In this document: positions 8,439-19,954 of the stretch, one piece after another
Layout: each line of letters begins with the position of its first letter
How positions within the stretch are numbered: position 1 is the first letter of the stretch
Assembly: GCF_000304475.1 (NCBI RefSeq)
Contig: NC_018940.1
Span: 1,178,001 to 1,242,000 of the forward strand
DNA: 64,000 nt
Direction of reading: 5' to 3'
Source of the DNA: Kazachstania africana CBS 2517
Lineage: Eukaryota > Ascomycota > Saccharomycetes > Saccharomycetales > Saccharomycetaceae
The notes under the pieces: generated by a model
The model's input: the letters and a program-made list of their open reading frames with translations, nothing else
What the model was told of the DNA's origin: nothing
Databases searched by the model: none
Translations under genes and position numbers: made by a program

Positions 8439-10382
8439 ATGAGTGTGGAAAATAAACGTGCTGCTGACTCTGGTGAGGTGGCTGTGAAGAGACAGGATAC
8501 GAGAGATTCTAAAGGTATTGCCCATTTGAAACCAGAATATATTGTCTCTACGGTTACTTCTCATGCCGCGCCAGTTCAATATAATGATGAAGAACAAACA
8601 TCTTCAGATCGTCAATTGGATTCAGGCACAAACAAGAAGAAAAATTATAATAATAATAAGAAGAAGAAAAGAGGACAGAATAAAGATAGGGATAATCGTC
8701 AAGTAAAGGAGAAAAATGCGTTGTGTCCAAAATTAATCGTGTCAGGTAACCCTGAAGATTGTTTGTTCGGTGAAACTTGTAGATTCAATCATGACGTAGA
8801 AGCATATCTGAAAGATAAGAAACCTGAAATCAAAGTTGACACTTTTAAAGTTTGTCCTGTTTGGGAAACATTGGGTTACTGTCCAATGGGTTATAAATGT
8901 AGATTTTTATCAACACATTCCACCGAATCAAAACCTACAAATGTCACTGTAGCAAATAAAGAATTGAACCATATTGCATTCGATAAGAAGAGTGATTTAA
9001 TTAAGAAAAGATTTCCATTTGAGAAAAGTGAAGAAATCCTGGAGATTCTCGATTCTTTCCAACAGGAACAACGTGATTTGAAATCAAATGACAATACAGA
9101 GGAAGCAACCAATACAGCTTCTACCGTAGATTGTCCTCAAGTGAGACATAGAAATGCTGAAGTAGACTCAAAGAGGGAAAGACAAAAGGACTTATACAAC
9201 AAATACAAAGATACACGTTATTGGTCCAATGAAAAAAAATCGCTTGATTTTAAGAGAAAGAAAATCTTGTCACCTTTAACTACAGTCGGTAATTTACCAT
9301 ATCGTAGATTAATGGTTAAATATGGTTGTGATGTTACGTACAGTGAAATGGCACTAGGTGTTCCATTAATTCAAGGTACTAATTCTGAATGGGCATTACC
9401 AAAGTGTCATTCTTCAGAAAAAGAATATGGTGTTCAAATAGCATGTTCTAAACAATGGCAAGCTGCTAAAGCTACCGAGGCTTTAGTTAGTCACATCAAC
9501 AATGTAAACGAAGTCAATTTGAATTCTGGTTGTCCTATCGATTTATTATACAGACAAGGTTCTGGCAGTGCATTATTAGATAATCCTGCTAGATTAATTC
9601 GTTGTTTAAATTCGATGAATTATGTATCTGGTGACGTTCCCGTGACAGTGAAGATTAGAAGTGGTACAAAAGATGGTCATGCAATTGCAGATTCACTAGT
9701 TAAACGATTAGTTTGGGAAACTGACGTTGCTGCGATTACATTACATGGTAGAAGTAGGCAACAGAGATATACAAAATTAGCTGATTGGGACTATGTATCA
9801 CTAACCGCCAAATCATTAAGGGAGAGTGAATTAGAATTTTCACAGAGTGAACAATTCAAAGATTCACATAGTCGCGATAAACCTATTCAATTTGTTGGTA
9901 ATGGTGATGTTAATAATTGGGAAGATTGGTACAGAATATTAGATGGAGATTCTAACATTGATAGTATTATGGTTGCAAGAGGTGCATTAATTAAGCCATG
10001 GATATTTGAAGAAATTGAATCACAACAATATTTAGATAAGACACCGGTGGAAAGAGTAGATATTTTACGTGATTATTCAAGATTTGCTATGGAACATTGG
10101 GGTACAGATGAATATGGTATTTCACAATGTCGTAGATTTTTCTGTGAATTTATGTCATTTTTCCATAGATACATTCCAATGGGTATATGTGAAAGATATC
10201 CAGTGAAATTGAACGAAAGACCACCAAATTGGATTGGTAGAGACGACACAGAGACTTTACTTGGTAGTACGGACGTTAGTGACTGGATTAAATTGAGTGA
10301 AGTGTTTTTTGGTCCCGTCGATGATTCATTTGTCTTTACACCAAAACATAAGAGTAACTCGTACCAACAACCTTCTAAATAG
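8439..10382 (+). CDS. DUS3: tRNA-dihydrouridine synthase Dus3 (also acts on mRNA)
   Basis: The frame is open from an ATG at 8400, but the family N-terminus and the promoter motifs favour the ATG at 8439 (647 residues; S. cerevisiae 668). Order of domains: a Lys/Asn-rich disordered segment to about residue 85; two CCCH zinc fingers ([11 protein letters not shown] near 115 and [11 protein letters not shown] near 150); then the DUS barrel from about 280. The barrel has the [12 protein letters not shown] loop, active-site Cys in [30 protein letters not shown] and FVGNGDVN. It makes dihydrouridine 47 in the tRNA variable loop. It is divergent from SFP1. Confidence 0.96.
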   Translation: MSVENKRAADSGEVAVKRQDTRDSKGIAHLKPEYIVSTVTSHAAPVQYNDEEQTSSDRQLDSGTNKKKNYNNNKKKKRGQNKDRDNRQVKEKNALCPKLIVSGNPEDCLFGETCRFNHDVEAYLKDKKPEIKVDTFKVCPVWETLGYCPMGYKCRFLSTHSTESKPTNVTVANKELNHIAFDKKSDLIKKRFPFEKSEEILEILDSFQQEQRDLKSNDNTEEATNTASTVDCPQVRHRNAEVDSKRERQKDLYNKYKDTRYWSNEKKSLDFKRKKILSPLTTVGNLPYRRLMVKYGCDVTYSEMALGVPLIQGTNSEWALPKCHSSEKEYGVQIACSKQWQAAKATEALVSHINNVNEVNLNSGCPIDLLYRQGSGSALLDNPARLIRCLNSMNYVSGDVPVTVKIRSGTKDGHAIADSLVKRLVWETDVAAITLHGRSRQQRYTKLADWDYVSLTAKSLRESELEFSQSEQFKDSHSRDKPIQFVGNGDVNNWEDWYRILDGDSNIDSIMVARGALIKPWIFEEIESQQYLDKTPVERVDILRDYSRFAMEHWGTDEYGISQCRRFFCEFMSFFHRYIPMGICERYPVKLNERPPNWIGRDDTETLLGSTDVSDWIKLSEVFFGPVDDSFVFTPKHKSNSYQQPSK

Positions 10383-11236
10383 GTATATATACAAGAATGC
10401 ATGGGGGTGTACGGCTCACCAACATTTTCTTTTCTACTCCAACAATACAAATTGATTTACGAAGCATGAAACAATTGTTTTTTTTGCCTTGTGATATTAC
10501 AATTGACACATGCACGTGCCGACGAAACAGCAGCGGAATGGAACCAGGCACTTGTTCCTCCCGTGGAAAATAGGCACAATTTTTTGTTTACTCCATTCTA
10601 CTCTCTGCTGGCTCGGCTTCCGCTTGTTACGTGGCCAGAAAAAAAAAAAAAAAAATAAGACCAGCTGCTGGTCCGTGTCTTGTTTACGTCCCTGATGGTT
10701 TGGCTATCGCGCTACCCTACCTGAACCACTGAAGTTACCGTACGAGAAGCATGAGCTGCGCGGACGGAGGAAAAAGAAAAAAAAAAAAATTTAGCACCAA
10801 GAAAAATGCGCTCAGTGGCCTCCGTTGCGCGGCGACGAATGGGAATAATTCGAAATGTAGAGAAGAAAAGGACAGCGACGAAAAAAAAAAAAATTAAAAT
10901 TAAAAAAAAAGAGACGACGACAAGAATTGAATCGCGCAGAGTATTTAAGCGGGACGGATTAAACAGCTCGTCTTCTCTGAAAAATTCCCTATTTTTTTTC
11001 CCTCCTTCACAAATTCTCTTATAAAGAGACTGAATACTGAGAAAAACCTAAAATTTTTTTTTTTTTTTTAATAAATAAAAAAAGAGCAAAGGGCTACAAA
11101 AAGAATTAGAAAACAGAAATTTTTTTGATTATTAAACAGCGACAGGGTAAACTCCTTTTTCTAGTTAATAAACTCACATAAATCTTTCAACGAATAAGAG
11201 ATACGAAATACCCGCCCAAGTGTCCCTGTTTTCACC
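10383..11236. other. 850-bp intergenic region between DUS3 and BDF1
   Basis: No convincing gene. It holds a 17-base poly-A run at 10639-10655, several shorter poly-A/poly-T tracts between 10780 and 11080, an E-box-like CACGTG at 10513-10518, and a short perfect inverted repeat at 10659-10673 (GACCAGC, one base, GCTGGTC). It presumably contains the BDF1 promoter, with nucleosome-excluding A/T tracts near the likely transcription start. The short ORFs here lack family resemblance. Confidence 0.6.
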
Positions 11237-13180
11237 ATGACCGACAGTATTGACCCTATTCAACAAGCCACTACTGTTGCCGCAGCAACACCCAGTATAG
11301 TCGATGACACACCATTGGAAACCACTTCTGTTACCAGTGATATAATCACTGAACAAAAACCTACCAATGTTGAGGAGACTACTACGACTATTACCGCTAC
11401 TACAGATTCACAACTTCCTGCTCCAATATTGGACTCACAGGACAAGAATCTTGAACAGGTTGTAGATGGTACTCAAAAAACACCAATGGTTCCAGCTCCG
11501 GCTCCTCCTCAGGAACCTAATATGAATAATTTACCAGAGGTTCCAATACCAAAACATCAACAAAGACACGCTTCAATGGCAATAAAAGCTGTTAAACGAT
11601 TAAAAGATGCAAAGCCTTTCTTAAAACCCGTAGATATAGTCGCTCTAAATATACCTCTCTATTACAATTATATTGATAGACCAATGGATTTATCCACAAT
11701 GGAAAAAAAATTAAATGTAAATGCTTATGCGACTCCAGAAGAAATAATGAACGATTTTAATCTAATGGTTCATAATTGTATTAAATTTAATGGACAAACT
11801 GCAGCCATCGCTCAAATGGCAAGGAATATTCAAGCGGCTTTTGAAAAACATATGCTTAATATGCCTGCGAAAGAATTGCCCGTGTCTAATACACAAACTA
11901 AGTCTCGTAAAAGAAAAAATAATGGTACTGATGATGTAGATGATACCCCTGTAATCATAAGAAGAGCTCAAACTCATAATGGTAGACCAAAGAGAGAAAT
12001 TCATCCACCAAAATCAAAAGATATTTATCCATATGAAAACCCAAAACCCAAGTCCAAAAAACTACAACAAGCAATGAAATTTTGTTCAAATATAGTTAAA
12101 GAGTTGACAAGCAAAAAATATTCTTCATTTAATTATCCTTTCTTAGAACCAGTTGATCCAGTGGCAATGAATTTACCAACCTATTTCGATTTCGTCAAAG
12201 ATCCAATGGATTTAGGTTCAATTGCTAAAAAACTAAGTAATTGGGAATATAATTCAATGGATCAATTCGAATCGGATATAAGACTAGTATTCAATAATTG
12301 TTACGCTTTTAATCCAGACGGTACTATCGTCAATATGATGGGTCATAGGTTAGAAGAAATTTTTAACAATAAATGGGCTGATAGGCCTGCTTTTAATGAG
12401 GATATGGATAGTGATAGTGAAAGTGAAAATAGTGTGGATTACTATTACGATAATGGTAATGCAAACTATGAGTCTGATATTGATGAAAGTTTAATAACTA
12501 ATCCTGCAATTCAATATCTAGAAGAACAATTAACAAGAATGAAAGTTGAATTGCAACAATTGAAAAAACAAGAACTAGATAGAATCAGAAAAGAAAGAAG
12601 GTTGGCAAGAGGTACAAAAAGATCATCAAGTGGTAGGAGAGGTTCCGCAAAATTAAGAAAATCAAATCATCACCAAAAATCAAGTAAGAAGAAATTCAAA
12701 ACCGTAGTTACTTACGAAATGAAACGACTTATTACTGATCATGTCAACGACTTAGATACAGATGATTTAGCAAAAGTTGTTCATATTATTTCCCCAGGTG
12801 CTAAATTAGATGAAGAAATCGAGTTTGACTTAGATGCCTTAGATAATGACACCATTTTAACTTTGTACAATACCTTTTTCAGAAAGTTCGATGAATCTGC
12901 AAATCTAAGCGGTGCTATAGAATCAAATCATCGCGAGGCCCCTTCACTATCACCCACTAATGGTGTAAATAAAAAAAGAAGATCAAAAGCATTGACGGAG
13001 GAAGAACGTACAAGACAAATTGAAAAAATTAAAAATAAATTGGCTTATCTGGACCATGCTTCTCCAATTAGTCAGAACGCATCCCCAACAAATACTGCCT
13101 ATAGTAACATTAATAGAAGTCTGAATACAACTTCCTCCTCCTCTGATGATGATAGTGAAAGTGAAAGTGAAGAAGAGTGA
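11237..13180 (+). CDS. BDF1: Bdf1, double-bromodomain BET protein
   Basis: A 647-residue protein (S. cerevisiae 686) at the YLR399C position. Bromodomain 1 is at about residues 100-210 (ALNIPLYYNYIDRPMDLSTM, with Asn in CIKFN) and bromodomain 2 at about 270-380 (NLPTYFDFVKDPMDLGSI, NNCYAFN). A coiled segment follows near 415-455, then the extra-terminal (ET) domain at about 490-550 (VTYEMKRLITDHVNDL), and a Ser/Glu-rich tail with CK2-like acidic serines. It binds acetylated H4 and acts with TFIID and SWR1. The N-terminal 90 residues are Thr/Pro-rich and disordered. Post-duplication species often keep a BDF2 elsewhere. Confidence 0.97.
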   Translation: MTDSIDPIQQATTVAAATPSIVDDTPLETTSVTSDIITEQKPTNVEETTTTITATTDSQLPAPILDSQDKNLEQVVDGTQKTPMVPAPAPPQEPNMNNLPEVPIPKHQQRHASMAIKAVKRLKDAKPFLKPVDIVALNIPLYYNYIDRPMDLSTMEKKLNVNAYATPEEIMNDFNLMVHNCIKFNGQTAAIAQMARNIQAAFEKHMLNMPAKELPVSNTQTKSRKRKNNGTDDVDDTPVIIRRAQTHNGRPKREIHPPKSKDIYPYENPKPKSKKLQQAMKFCSNIVKELTSKKYSSFNYPFLEPVDPVAMNLPTYFDFVKDPMDLGSIAKKLSNWEYNSMDQFESDIRLVFNNCYAFNPDGTIVNMMGHRLEEIFNNKWADRPAFNEDMDSDSESENSVDYYYDNGNANYESDIDESLITNPAIQYLEEQLTRMKVELQQLKKQELDRIRKERRLARGTKRSSSGRRGSAKLRKSNHHQKSSKKKFKTVVTYEMKRLITDHVNDLDTDDLAKVVHIISPGAKLDEEIEFDLDALDNDTILTLYNTFFRKFDESANLSGAIESNHREAPSLSPTNGVNKKRRSKALTEEERTRQIEKIKNKLAYLDHASPISQNASPTNTAYSNINRSLNTTSSSSDDDSESESEEE

Positions 13181-13510
13181 GCTTAAGTTTTAGTGAAAAT
13201 TCTATTTTTTTCAAATATTTTTTTTGGTTGGTTTTTTATTGGTGTGTATGTTAATTGCTGGGAGGGGATAATGAGATATGCTTTATACAGAACGCAGTTC
13301 ATTACCCATTGTATTAAATAGAGATAAGTAAATATTAGAAGGGTAAATATTAAATGCATTTTAGAAAATATAGTATCTTTCTTTTTTTCTATTCAGCTTA
13401 TTTTTCATAACCGTTTATATAATTTTCGAGTATCTTCGAAGAGAAAAAACCATCAGAAGTATAAATTTCAAGACTAAATTGACGAAATAAGACAGAGGAT
13501 AGCCTATAGT
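13181..13510. other. Intergenic region BDF1-SKI2
   Basis: About 330 bp. I see only T-rich tracts after the BDF1 stop (probable 3' end formation) and the short SKI2 promoter. No gene or strong motif was found. Confidence 0.5.
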
Positions 13511-16500
13511 ATGACTGCTCAGTTCTCGAAAAAGTCCATTGAGGAGCTATATCAGTCCTTAAAAGAAATTACACAGGACGATGATATCCAGCTTTTCGAA
13601 AATAAAATATCAAAGATAGATTTATCCAATGAAAATGAACTAGACGATTCCACCATAAAGGAAATTTTCCTGAAGCCAAGTAATCAGCTGTCCTGGGATC
13701 TATTAGACCTGGTACAATCCGTACCTGAGACCGACTTTCTCGATAATTCAAGGAATTCCTACGACTATAAATCTTTCCTAACGATTCCAGATTATATTTC
13801 ACGATCTTCGTATTATTTCAAAAGAAAAGGTCTTGACGGCAAAATTGCTAGTTTTAGAGAAGAGGTTTCTTTAAAAGAGATAGCAAATGCAAATGCATCC
13901 AACTCTTTATCATCTAGCAGAAATTTAACTCATCATGGTAACAAAATAAGAGGTTCAACGAGTCAATTACCTTTTACGCCAGGCGGACTGGCAATGCAAA
14001 AATCTATGCAAGTCTCAGATCCCTCTCTCAATAATTCTAAGGAGCTGCTACCAAAGGATGCGAATGGTTTGTTCAATGTCCCACCAGGCTTCAAGAGAGG
14101 GATAATACCAAGTGAAGAACCTACTCTGGTAGAAGTTGAAGAAGACTTTAAACACTTAAATGAATTTGGCAATGAAGCTGAGATCGAACAAGAAATACTT
14201 GACAGGAGGAGAAGGGAGGAAGAACTAGCTGAAAAAAATCTATCTGACAATATTATGAAGAGATCAATGGGTAATGCACATCAAGAATTAGCTGAGATAG
14301 ATGATCTATTACCAATGGATATCGACTTTGGTAGATCCGTTGCCAAGGTTAACAATTTACTGAAGAAAAAAGAGTGGGCTCACACAGTTGATCTTAACCA
14401 TAAAATCGAGAATTTTGAGGAATTAGTACCAAATCCTGCGAGGACGTGGCCTTTTGAATTGGATACCTTCCAAAAAGAAGCTGTTTATCATTTAGAACAA
14501 GGCGATTCAGTATTTGTAGCTGCCCATACTTCTGCTGGTAAAACAGTAGTTGCCGAATATGCCATTGCGATGGCCAAAAGAAACATGACCAAGACAATTT
14601 ATACTTCTCCTATCAAGGCACTTTCAAACCAGAAATTCCGTGATTTTAAGGAAACATTTCAGGATGTTGATATTGGTCTTATAACTGGTGATGTACAAAT
14701 TAATCCAGAAGCCAACTGCTTGATCATGACAACTGAAATTTTAAGATCCATGTTATATCGTGGGGCTGATCTGATAAGAGACGTAGAATTCGTTATATTC
14801 GACGAAGTGCACTATGTGAATGACCAAGACCGCGGGGTTGTTTGGGAAGAAGTCATTATTATGCTTCCTCAGCACGTGAAGTTTATTTTGCTATCTGCTA
14901 CCGTACCAAATACGTACGAATTTGCAAATTGGATAGGTAGAACCAAACAAAAAAATATTTACGTTATTTCCACGGCTAAAAGACCAGTTCCTTTGGAGAT
15001 TAACATTTGGGCTAAAAATCAATTAATACCTGTGATTAATCCACATAGAGAGTTCTTAGATGCAAATTTTAAGAAACATAAAGATTTATTATCCGGTAAA
15101 CCAGAGCTACCAGGCCAACAAAATTCAAACACGGGTAAGAATCAAAGGGGTGGGCAAAGAGGTGGACAAACAGGAGGACAAAGAGGTGGACAACGTGGGG
15201 GCCAACGTGCTGGGTCTCAAAGAGGAGGTTTACAGAGGGGTGCTCGTGGCGCTGGTGCAGTCGGATCCAATAAAAGCCAATTTTTCAGAAGAGCAGGACC
15301 AAATAAAAAGACTTGGCCCGATCTAGTCAATTATCTAAGATCGAAGGACTTATTACCCATGGTTGTATTCGTATTCAGTAAAAAACGTTGTGAGGAATAT
15401 GCAGATTGGCTGGAAGGTATTAACTTCTGTAATAACAAAGAAAGATCTCAGATCCATATGTTCATCGAAAATTCGATAACTCGTTTAAAAAAAGAAGATA
15501 GGGAGCTACCACAAGTTTTAAAGGTCAAATCTTTATTGGAAAGAGGTATTGCAGTCCACCATGGTGGGTTGCTGCCTATTGTAAAAGAATTAATAGAAAT
15601 TTTATTTTCAAAGGGTTTTATAAAGGTACTTTTTGCAACAGAAACATTTGCTATGGGTTTGAATTTACCTACTAGAACTGTGGTATTCAGTGAGATCAGG
15701 AAGCATGATGGGAACGGTGTTAGAGATCTAACTCCTGGTGAATTCACTCAAATGGCTGGTAGAGCTGGTCGTAGAGGTTTGGATAAAACTGGTACAGTAA
15801 TTGTAATGGCGTATAATGAGCCGTTGCCTTTATTGTCTTTCAAAGAAGTGACTTTAGGTGTTCCAACCAAACTGGAATCACAATTCAGGTTAACATATAA
15901 CATGATTTTAAACCTTCTCAGAATAGAGGCCTTGAAAGTGGAAGAAATGATCAAATATTCTTTTAGTGAAAATACAAACCAAACGTCTCACCCTGAGCAC
16001 CAAAAGAAGATCAAGGACTTAGAAGGTCAATTAGAAAGCGTGAAGGACTACGACTGTGAAGATTGCGCGGAAGATCTTGACAAACTTTTGGATCAAATAA
16101 TGAAGTATAGAGAAGTAACCGCAGATATGATGACTGAATTGACAAAAACGGATGCCATATTTAGGGTTATCAGGGCTGGTACCCTAGTAGTTTTCAGGGA
16201 TAAGGAAGAAAACCATAGATTAGGTTTTGTATACAGAAATTCTGTTAAAAATGGAATTGCCGTTATTATGGTTATAACAAGGCCAAATACAACATCTACG
16301 GACGAACCAATCTACATACCATATTTGGGCAATAAAACCGCATTTGTCAAGCGTATCTTTAACAAGTTTGAAACTGAACCTTTTTACATGGAGGAAGTTC
16401 CATTCACATCTATCGAGCTTATTACAAAATATCTTCTAAATGTTAGTTTCACAGAAATAATGAACAAAGAGCCAGAAGCTCTTGAGAAATTACAAGAGGA

Positions 16501-17341
16501 AATCGATATTTTAATAAAGTTTTCAAACCGCTTGAAAGAAACAAAGTATAAAGCTAGAGGTAATTTGAAAGTGCATCAAGATATTCTCGAAAGGGAAAAC
16601 ATTTCGGAGGAACTCCTGAAAATTAAGGCAACCAAGTGCTCTAAACTGGCACTTCATTTAATTCCAAAGTATAAGAAGCTGGATATACAAAAAAAAATCA
16701 AGCAGCTTCATCACTTGATGTCGGACGAGAACCTAAATTTGTTACCAGATTACGGTCATAGATTGGATGTGTTACAAACAGCAGGTTTCATTGACGAAAC
16801 GCATAATGTTCAATTGAAAGGTAGAGTAGCGTGTGAAATTAATTCTGGATACGAACTGGTCATTACAGAGCTAATTCTAGATAATTTCCTGGGTGATTTT
16901 GAGCCAGAAGAAATTGTGGCATTGTTGTCAGCATTTGTCTATGAAGGCCGCACTAGAGAAGAAGAACCCCCAATTGCCACACCAAGGCTTGTTAAAGGGA
17001 AGAAGAGAATAGAAGAAATTTATCAAAAAATGCTGACACTCTATGAAATATGCCAAGTTCCTTTAACTCAAGAAGAGGCCGAGTTCCTAGAAAGAAAAAG
17101 ATTTGCTCTTATGAATGTTGTTTACGAATGGGCACGTGGATTATCCTTCAAGGAAATTATGAACATCAGTCCAGAAGCCGAAGGTACAGTCGTTAGAGTT
17201 ATCACTTGGCTGGACGAAATATGTCGACAAGTTAAGGCAGCTGCAATTATCATCGGTAATACAGCTTTGCACATGAAAATGAGCAGAGCTCAAGAGTTGA
17301 TTAAAAGAGATATTGTCTTTGCTGCCAGTTTATATTTATAG
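13511..17341 (+). CDS. SKI2: Ski2, RNA helicase of the SKI complex
   Basis: A 1276-residue DExH helicase (S. cerevisiae 1287) that threads mRNA into the cytoplasmic exosome with Ski3 and Ski8. The N-terminal 300 residues form the Ski3/Ski8-binding arm. Helicase motifs: Walker A AHTSAGKT at about 337, DEVH box in FDEVHYVND at about 431, SAT in LLSATVPN, and motif VI QMAGRAGRRGLDKTG at about 752. A Gly/Arg/Gln-rich stretch at about residues 541-590, encoded by an imperfect repeat at 15140-15260, interrupts the space between the RecA domains. The arch insertion and C-terminal DSHCT domain are present. Intact, and in tandem with AFG2. Confidence 0.97.
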   Translation: MTAQFSKKSIEELYQSLKEITQDDDIQLFENKISKIDLSNENELDDSTIKEIFLKPSNQLSWDLLDLVQSVPETDFLDNSRNSYDYKSFLTIPDYISRSSYYFKRKGLDGKIASFREEVSLKEIANANASNSLSSSRNLTHHGNKIRGSTSQLPFTPGGLAMQKSMQVSDPSLNNSKELLPKDANGLFNVPPGFKRGIIPSEEPTLVEVEEDFKHLNEFGNEAEIEQEILDRRRREEELAEKNLSDNIMKRSMGNAHQELAEIDDLLPMDIDFGRSVAKVNNLLKKKEWAHTVDLNHKIENFEELVPNPARTWPFELDTFQKEAVYHLEQGDSVFVAAHTSAGKTVVAEYAIAMAKRNMTKTIYTSPIKALSNQKFRDFKETFQDVDIGLITGDVQINPEANCLIMTTEILRSMLYRGADLIRDVEFVIFDEVHYVNDQDRGVVWEEVIIMLPQHVKFILLSATVPNTYEFANWIGRTKQKNIYVISTAKRPVPLEINIWAKNQLIPVINPHREFLDANFKKHKDLLSGKPELPGQQNSNTGKNQRGGQRGGQTGGQRGGQRGGQRAGSQRGGLQRGARGAGAVGSNKSQFFRRAGPNKKTWPDLVNYLRSKDLLPMVVFVFSKKRCEEYADWLEGINFCNNKERSQIHMFIENSITRLKKEDRELPQVLKVKSLLERGIAVHHGGLLPIVKELIEILFSKGFIKVLFATETFAMGLNLPTRTVVFSEIRKHDGNGVRDLTPGEFTQMAGRAGRRGLDKTGTVIVMAYNEPLPLLSFKEVTLGVPTKLESQFRLTYNMILNLLRIEALKVEEMIKYSFSENTNQTSHPEHQKKIKDLEGQLESVKDYDCEDCAEDLDKLLDQIMKYREVTADMMTELTKTDAIFRVIRAGTLVVFRDKEENHRLGFVYRNSVKNGIAVIMVITRPNTTSTDEPIYIPYLGNKTAFVKRIFNKFETEPFYMEEVPFTSIELITKYLLNVSFTEIMNKEPEALEKLQEEIDILIKFSNRLKETKYKARGNLKVHQDILERENISEELLKIKATKCSKLALHLIPKYKKLDIQKKIKQLHHLMSDENLNLLPDYGHRLDVLQTAGFIDETHNVQLKGRVACEINSGYELVITELILDNFLGDFEPEEIVALLSAFVYEGRTREEEPPIATPRLVKGKKRIEEIYQKMLTLYEICQVPLTQEEAEFLERKRFALMNVVYEWARGLSFKEIMNISPEAEGTVVRVITWLDEICRQVKAAAIIIGNTALHMKMSRAQELIKRDIVFAASLYL

Positions 17342-17403
17342 ATATATTTTATTTGTGTAAAGGCATATCCATTTTCTTTATTTTTCTGGATGCGTAGAAC
17401 AAG

Positions 17404-17420
17404 AAAAATTTCATCGAGCT
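17404..17420. promoter_or_regulatory. RRPE/PAC-like element upstream of AFG2
   Basis: AAAAATTTCATCGAGCT joins an RRPE-like AAAAATTT to a PAC-like core (GCTCGATGA on the minus strand) about 55 bp upstream of the AFG2 ATG. AFG2/DRG1 is a ribosome-assembly gene, so control with the RiBi regulon would fit. The match is imperfect. Confidence 0.4.
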
Positions 17421-17473
17421 GAATTGTTCAACATCGAAATATCGCTAACTCTCTTTCCAACTAGGGGGACGAA

Positions 17474-19792
17474 ATGGCGCCAAAATCAAGTAATACGTCC
17501 AAGAAGAGCTCTTCATTGAATACAGAGTCTCAGAAACAAGCTAAAATCAAAATTCCAAATGAGTTTATTGCTAGACCGTTGAATCTAAAGGGAAATAACA
17601 GAGATACTTCTGTTGCTCTAATACATCCACATATACTGAAAGCTCTGGAAATTGCATCTGGTTCTATGTGTATGATTTCAAAGACAGGAGCTAATGGTAT
17701 TGTAGTTCAAGCAAAAGCAGGTGATGAAAAGGCACATCCTTCAAATGTTGTAATGCTCTCATCAGCCATTAGATCTGTAGGCAATATTATACTGGGTGAT
17801 AGATTAGAGATTAGAAAACTTACATGGCAACCACCATATGCTACATCTATCAACATTAGTACTACGGGGGGTATTGGAATAAATGATTCGATTGACAAGA
17901 AAGCTCTCGAAAAGCTTTTAGATGACTGTGGTATTGTGATGCCCGGTATGATCTTCCATGACTTTGAATCAAGCGAAGAGGAGAAAGTTGACGTTATTAT
18001 TACAATGGTCGAAGATGATAAATTGCCAGATATTTCGAAGGTTTCTTTATCGGACGTAGATACAGCTGAGCAACAGTTCCTGTCCCCAGCGGTATTATTC
18101 AGAAAAAATGGAACAAAAATAACGTTTACATCAGAGAGGAGGGTCAACTCAAAGTATAACCTACCTCAGCCACTGTTATACGAAGCTGTCGGTGGATTAT
18201 CTAAAGAAATCGGATTACTGAAAAGCACAATAGAATTGCCACTTCATCAACCTACCTTGTTTAGCGATTTTGGAGTTAGCCCGCCAAGAGGCATCTTACT
18301 ACATGGCCCACCAGGTACCGGGAAGACGATGCTGCTGAGATGTGTAGCTAATACTTCCAATGCCCATGTATTGACTATAAATGGTCCATCAATTGTGTCA
18401 AAATATTTAGGAGAAACTGAAGCAGCATTAAGAGATATATTTAACGAAGCTAAAAAATACCAACCATCGATTATATTCATAGATGAAATCGACTCTCTCG
18501 CACCAAACAGAGCTAATGATGACTCAGGTGAAGTAGAAAGTAGAGTTGTTGCCACTCTATTGACATTAATGGATGGAATGGGCGCTGCTGGGCGATTAGT
18601 TGTAGTAGCTGCTACCAATAGACCAAATTCTGTTGATCCAGCTTTGAGAAGACCAGGTAGGTTTGATCAAGAGGTGGAAATCGGTATTCCTGACGCTGAA
18701 GCCAGACTAGATATTTTATTAAAACAGTTCTCCAACATGTCCTCTGAACGTCATAGTTTAACTGAAGATAATATCAAAACAATTGCATCCAAGACACATG
18801 GTTATGTTGGTGCAGACCTTTCTGCACTATGTAGAGAATCTGTCATGAAAACTATTCAGAGGGGACTAACTGAAGGAACCGCTATGGACAAGACTTTGCT
18901 AAAAGTTACTATGGATGATGTTGAAAATGCAATGTTGGATATTAGACCTAGTGCGATGAGGGAAATATTTTTGGAGATGCCAAAGGTGTATTGGTCAGAT
19001 ATCGGTGGCCAACATGAATTAAAGAGGAAAATGAAGGAAATGATCCAATTACCTTTAGAAGCATCAGAAACTTTTGCAGAACTAGGTGTCTCTGCGCCAA
19101 AGGGTGTCTTATTATATGGACCACCAGGGTGCTCTAAAACCCTAACCGCTAAAGCTCTGGCCACAGAATCTGGTATCAACTTTTTTGCAGTAAAAGGTCC
19201 AGAAATATTCAGTAAATATGTGGGAGAATCCGAACGTGCAATTAGAGAAATTTTCAGAAAAGCTCGTGCTGCATCTCCTAGTATCATATTTTTCGATGAA
19301 ATCGATGCTCTTTCACCTGACAGAGATAGTGGCTCTACCTCTGCTGCTAGCCATGTACTTACCTCTTTGCTGAATGAAATTGATGGTGTTGAAGAGCTTA
19401 AAGGGGTTGTCATAGTTGCCGCAACAAATAGACCAGATGAAATCGATCCCGCTCTATTGAGACCAGGCAGACTAGATAGACATATATTTGTAGGGCCTCC
19501 TGACTATGAAGCAAGATTACAAATTCTACATAAGTGCACGAAGAAGTTCCAACTTGAAGGGTCAGACGTCAATTTAGAGGACTTGGCAAGAAGGACCGAT
19601 GGTTGTTCAGGTGCTGAGATTGTGTTATTGTGTCAAGAAGCGGGTCTCGCGGCTATCATGGAGAATTTACAGGCTAAAGAAGTTAGAGCTGCGCATTTTG
19701 AAAAAGCCATGGAAGGTATCTCAAGAGGTATTACTGAAGATATGCTCGAATATTACAATAATTTTGCATCAAGAAGTGGGATTTCAGCATAG
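17474..19792 (+). CDS. AFG2: Afg2/Drg1, AAA-ATPase of 60S ribosome maturation
   Basis: A 772-residue tandem AAA-ATPase (S. cerevisiae 780). The N-domain spans about 1-230. D1 has Walker A GPPGTGKT at about 276 and Walker [12 protein letters not shown]2 has Walker A GPPGCSKT at about 549, the Cys-Ser form typical of Afg2, and Walker [11 protein letters not shown]. Arginine-finger regions RPGRFD and RPGRLD follow. The enzyme strips Rlp24 from cytoplasmic pre-60S particles. The N-terminus is Ser/Lys-rich. It sits in tandem with SKI2, with 132 bp between them. Confidence 0.97.
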   Translation: MAPKSSNTSKKSSSLNTESQKQAKIKIPNEFIARPLNLKGNNRDTSVALIHPHILKALEIASGSMCMISKTGANGIVVQAKAGDEKAHPSNVVMLSSAIRSVGNIILGDRLEIRKLTWQPPYATSINISTTGGIGINDSIDKKALEKLLDDCGIVMPGMIFHDFESSEEEKVDVIITMVEDDKLPDISKVSLSDVDTAEQQFLSPAVLFRKNGTKITFTSERRVNSKYNLPQPLLYEAVGGLSKEIGLLKSTIELPLHQPTLFSDFGVSPPRGILLHGPPGTGKTMLLRCVANTSNAHVLTINGPSIVSKYLGETEAALRDIFNEAKKYQPSIIFIDEIDSLAPNRANDDSGEVESRVVATLLTLMDGMGAAGRLVVVAATNRPNSVDPALRRPGRFDQEVEIGIPDAEARLDILLKQFSNMSSERHSLTEDNIKTIASKTHGYVGADLSALCRESVMKTIQRGLTEGTAMDKTLLKVTMDDVENAMLDIRPSAMREIFLEMPKVYWSDIGGQHELKRKMKEMIQLPLEASETFAELGVSAPKGVLLYGPPGCSKTLTAKALATESGINFFAVKGPEIFSKYVGESERAIREIFRKARAASPSIIFFDEIDALSPDRDSGSTSAASHVLTSLLNEIDGVEELKGVVIVAATNRPDEIDPALLRPGRLDRHIFVGPPDYEARLQILHKCTKKFQLEGSDVNLEDLARRTDGCSGAEIVLLCQEAGLAAIMENLQAKEVRAAHFEKAMEGISRGITEDMLEYYNNFASRSGISA

Positions 19793-19954
19793 ATTTGCCG
19801 CTATTATTTAACTCTTTGATAGATTTTACATATACATTTTTAGTAAATGTTCACAACATAAGTAACATGTTTTGTAGTAATAAGGCCGATTCGCTATATC
19901 TAAGAAAAATAACTCAATGTAATTAGAAAAGGAAGCATAATATCAGAACAAAGA

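Noticed and set aside
10510..11024. Two short plus-strand ORFs (61 and 72 codons) upstream of BDF1
   Set aside because: Their Lys-rich segments are translations of poly-A tracts in a promoter region; no family match.
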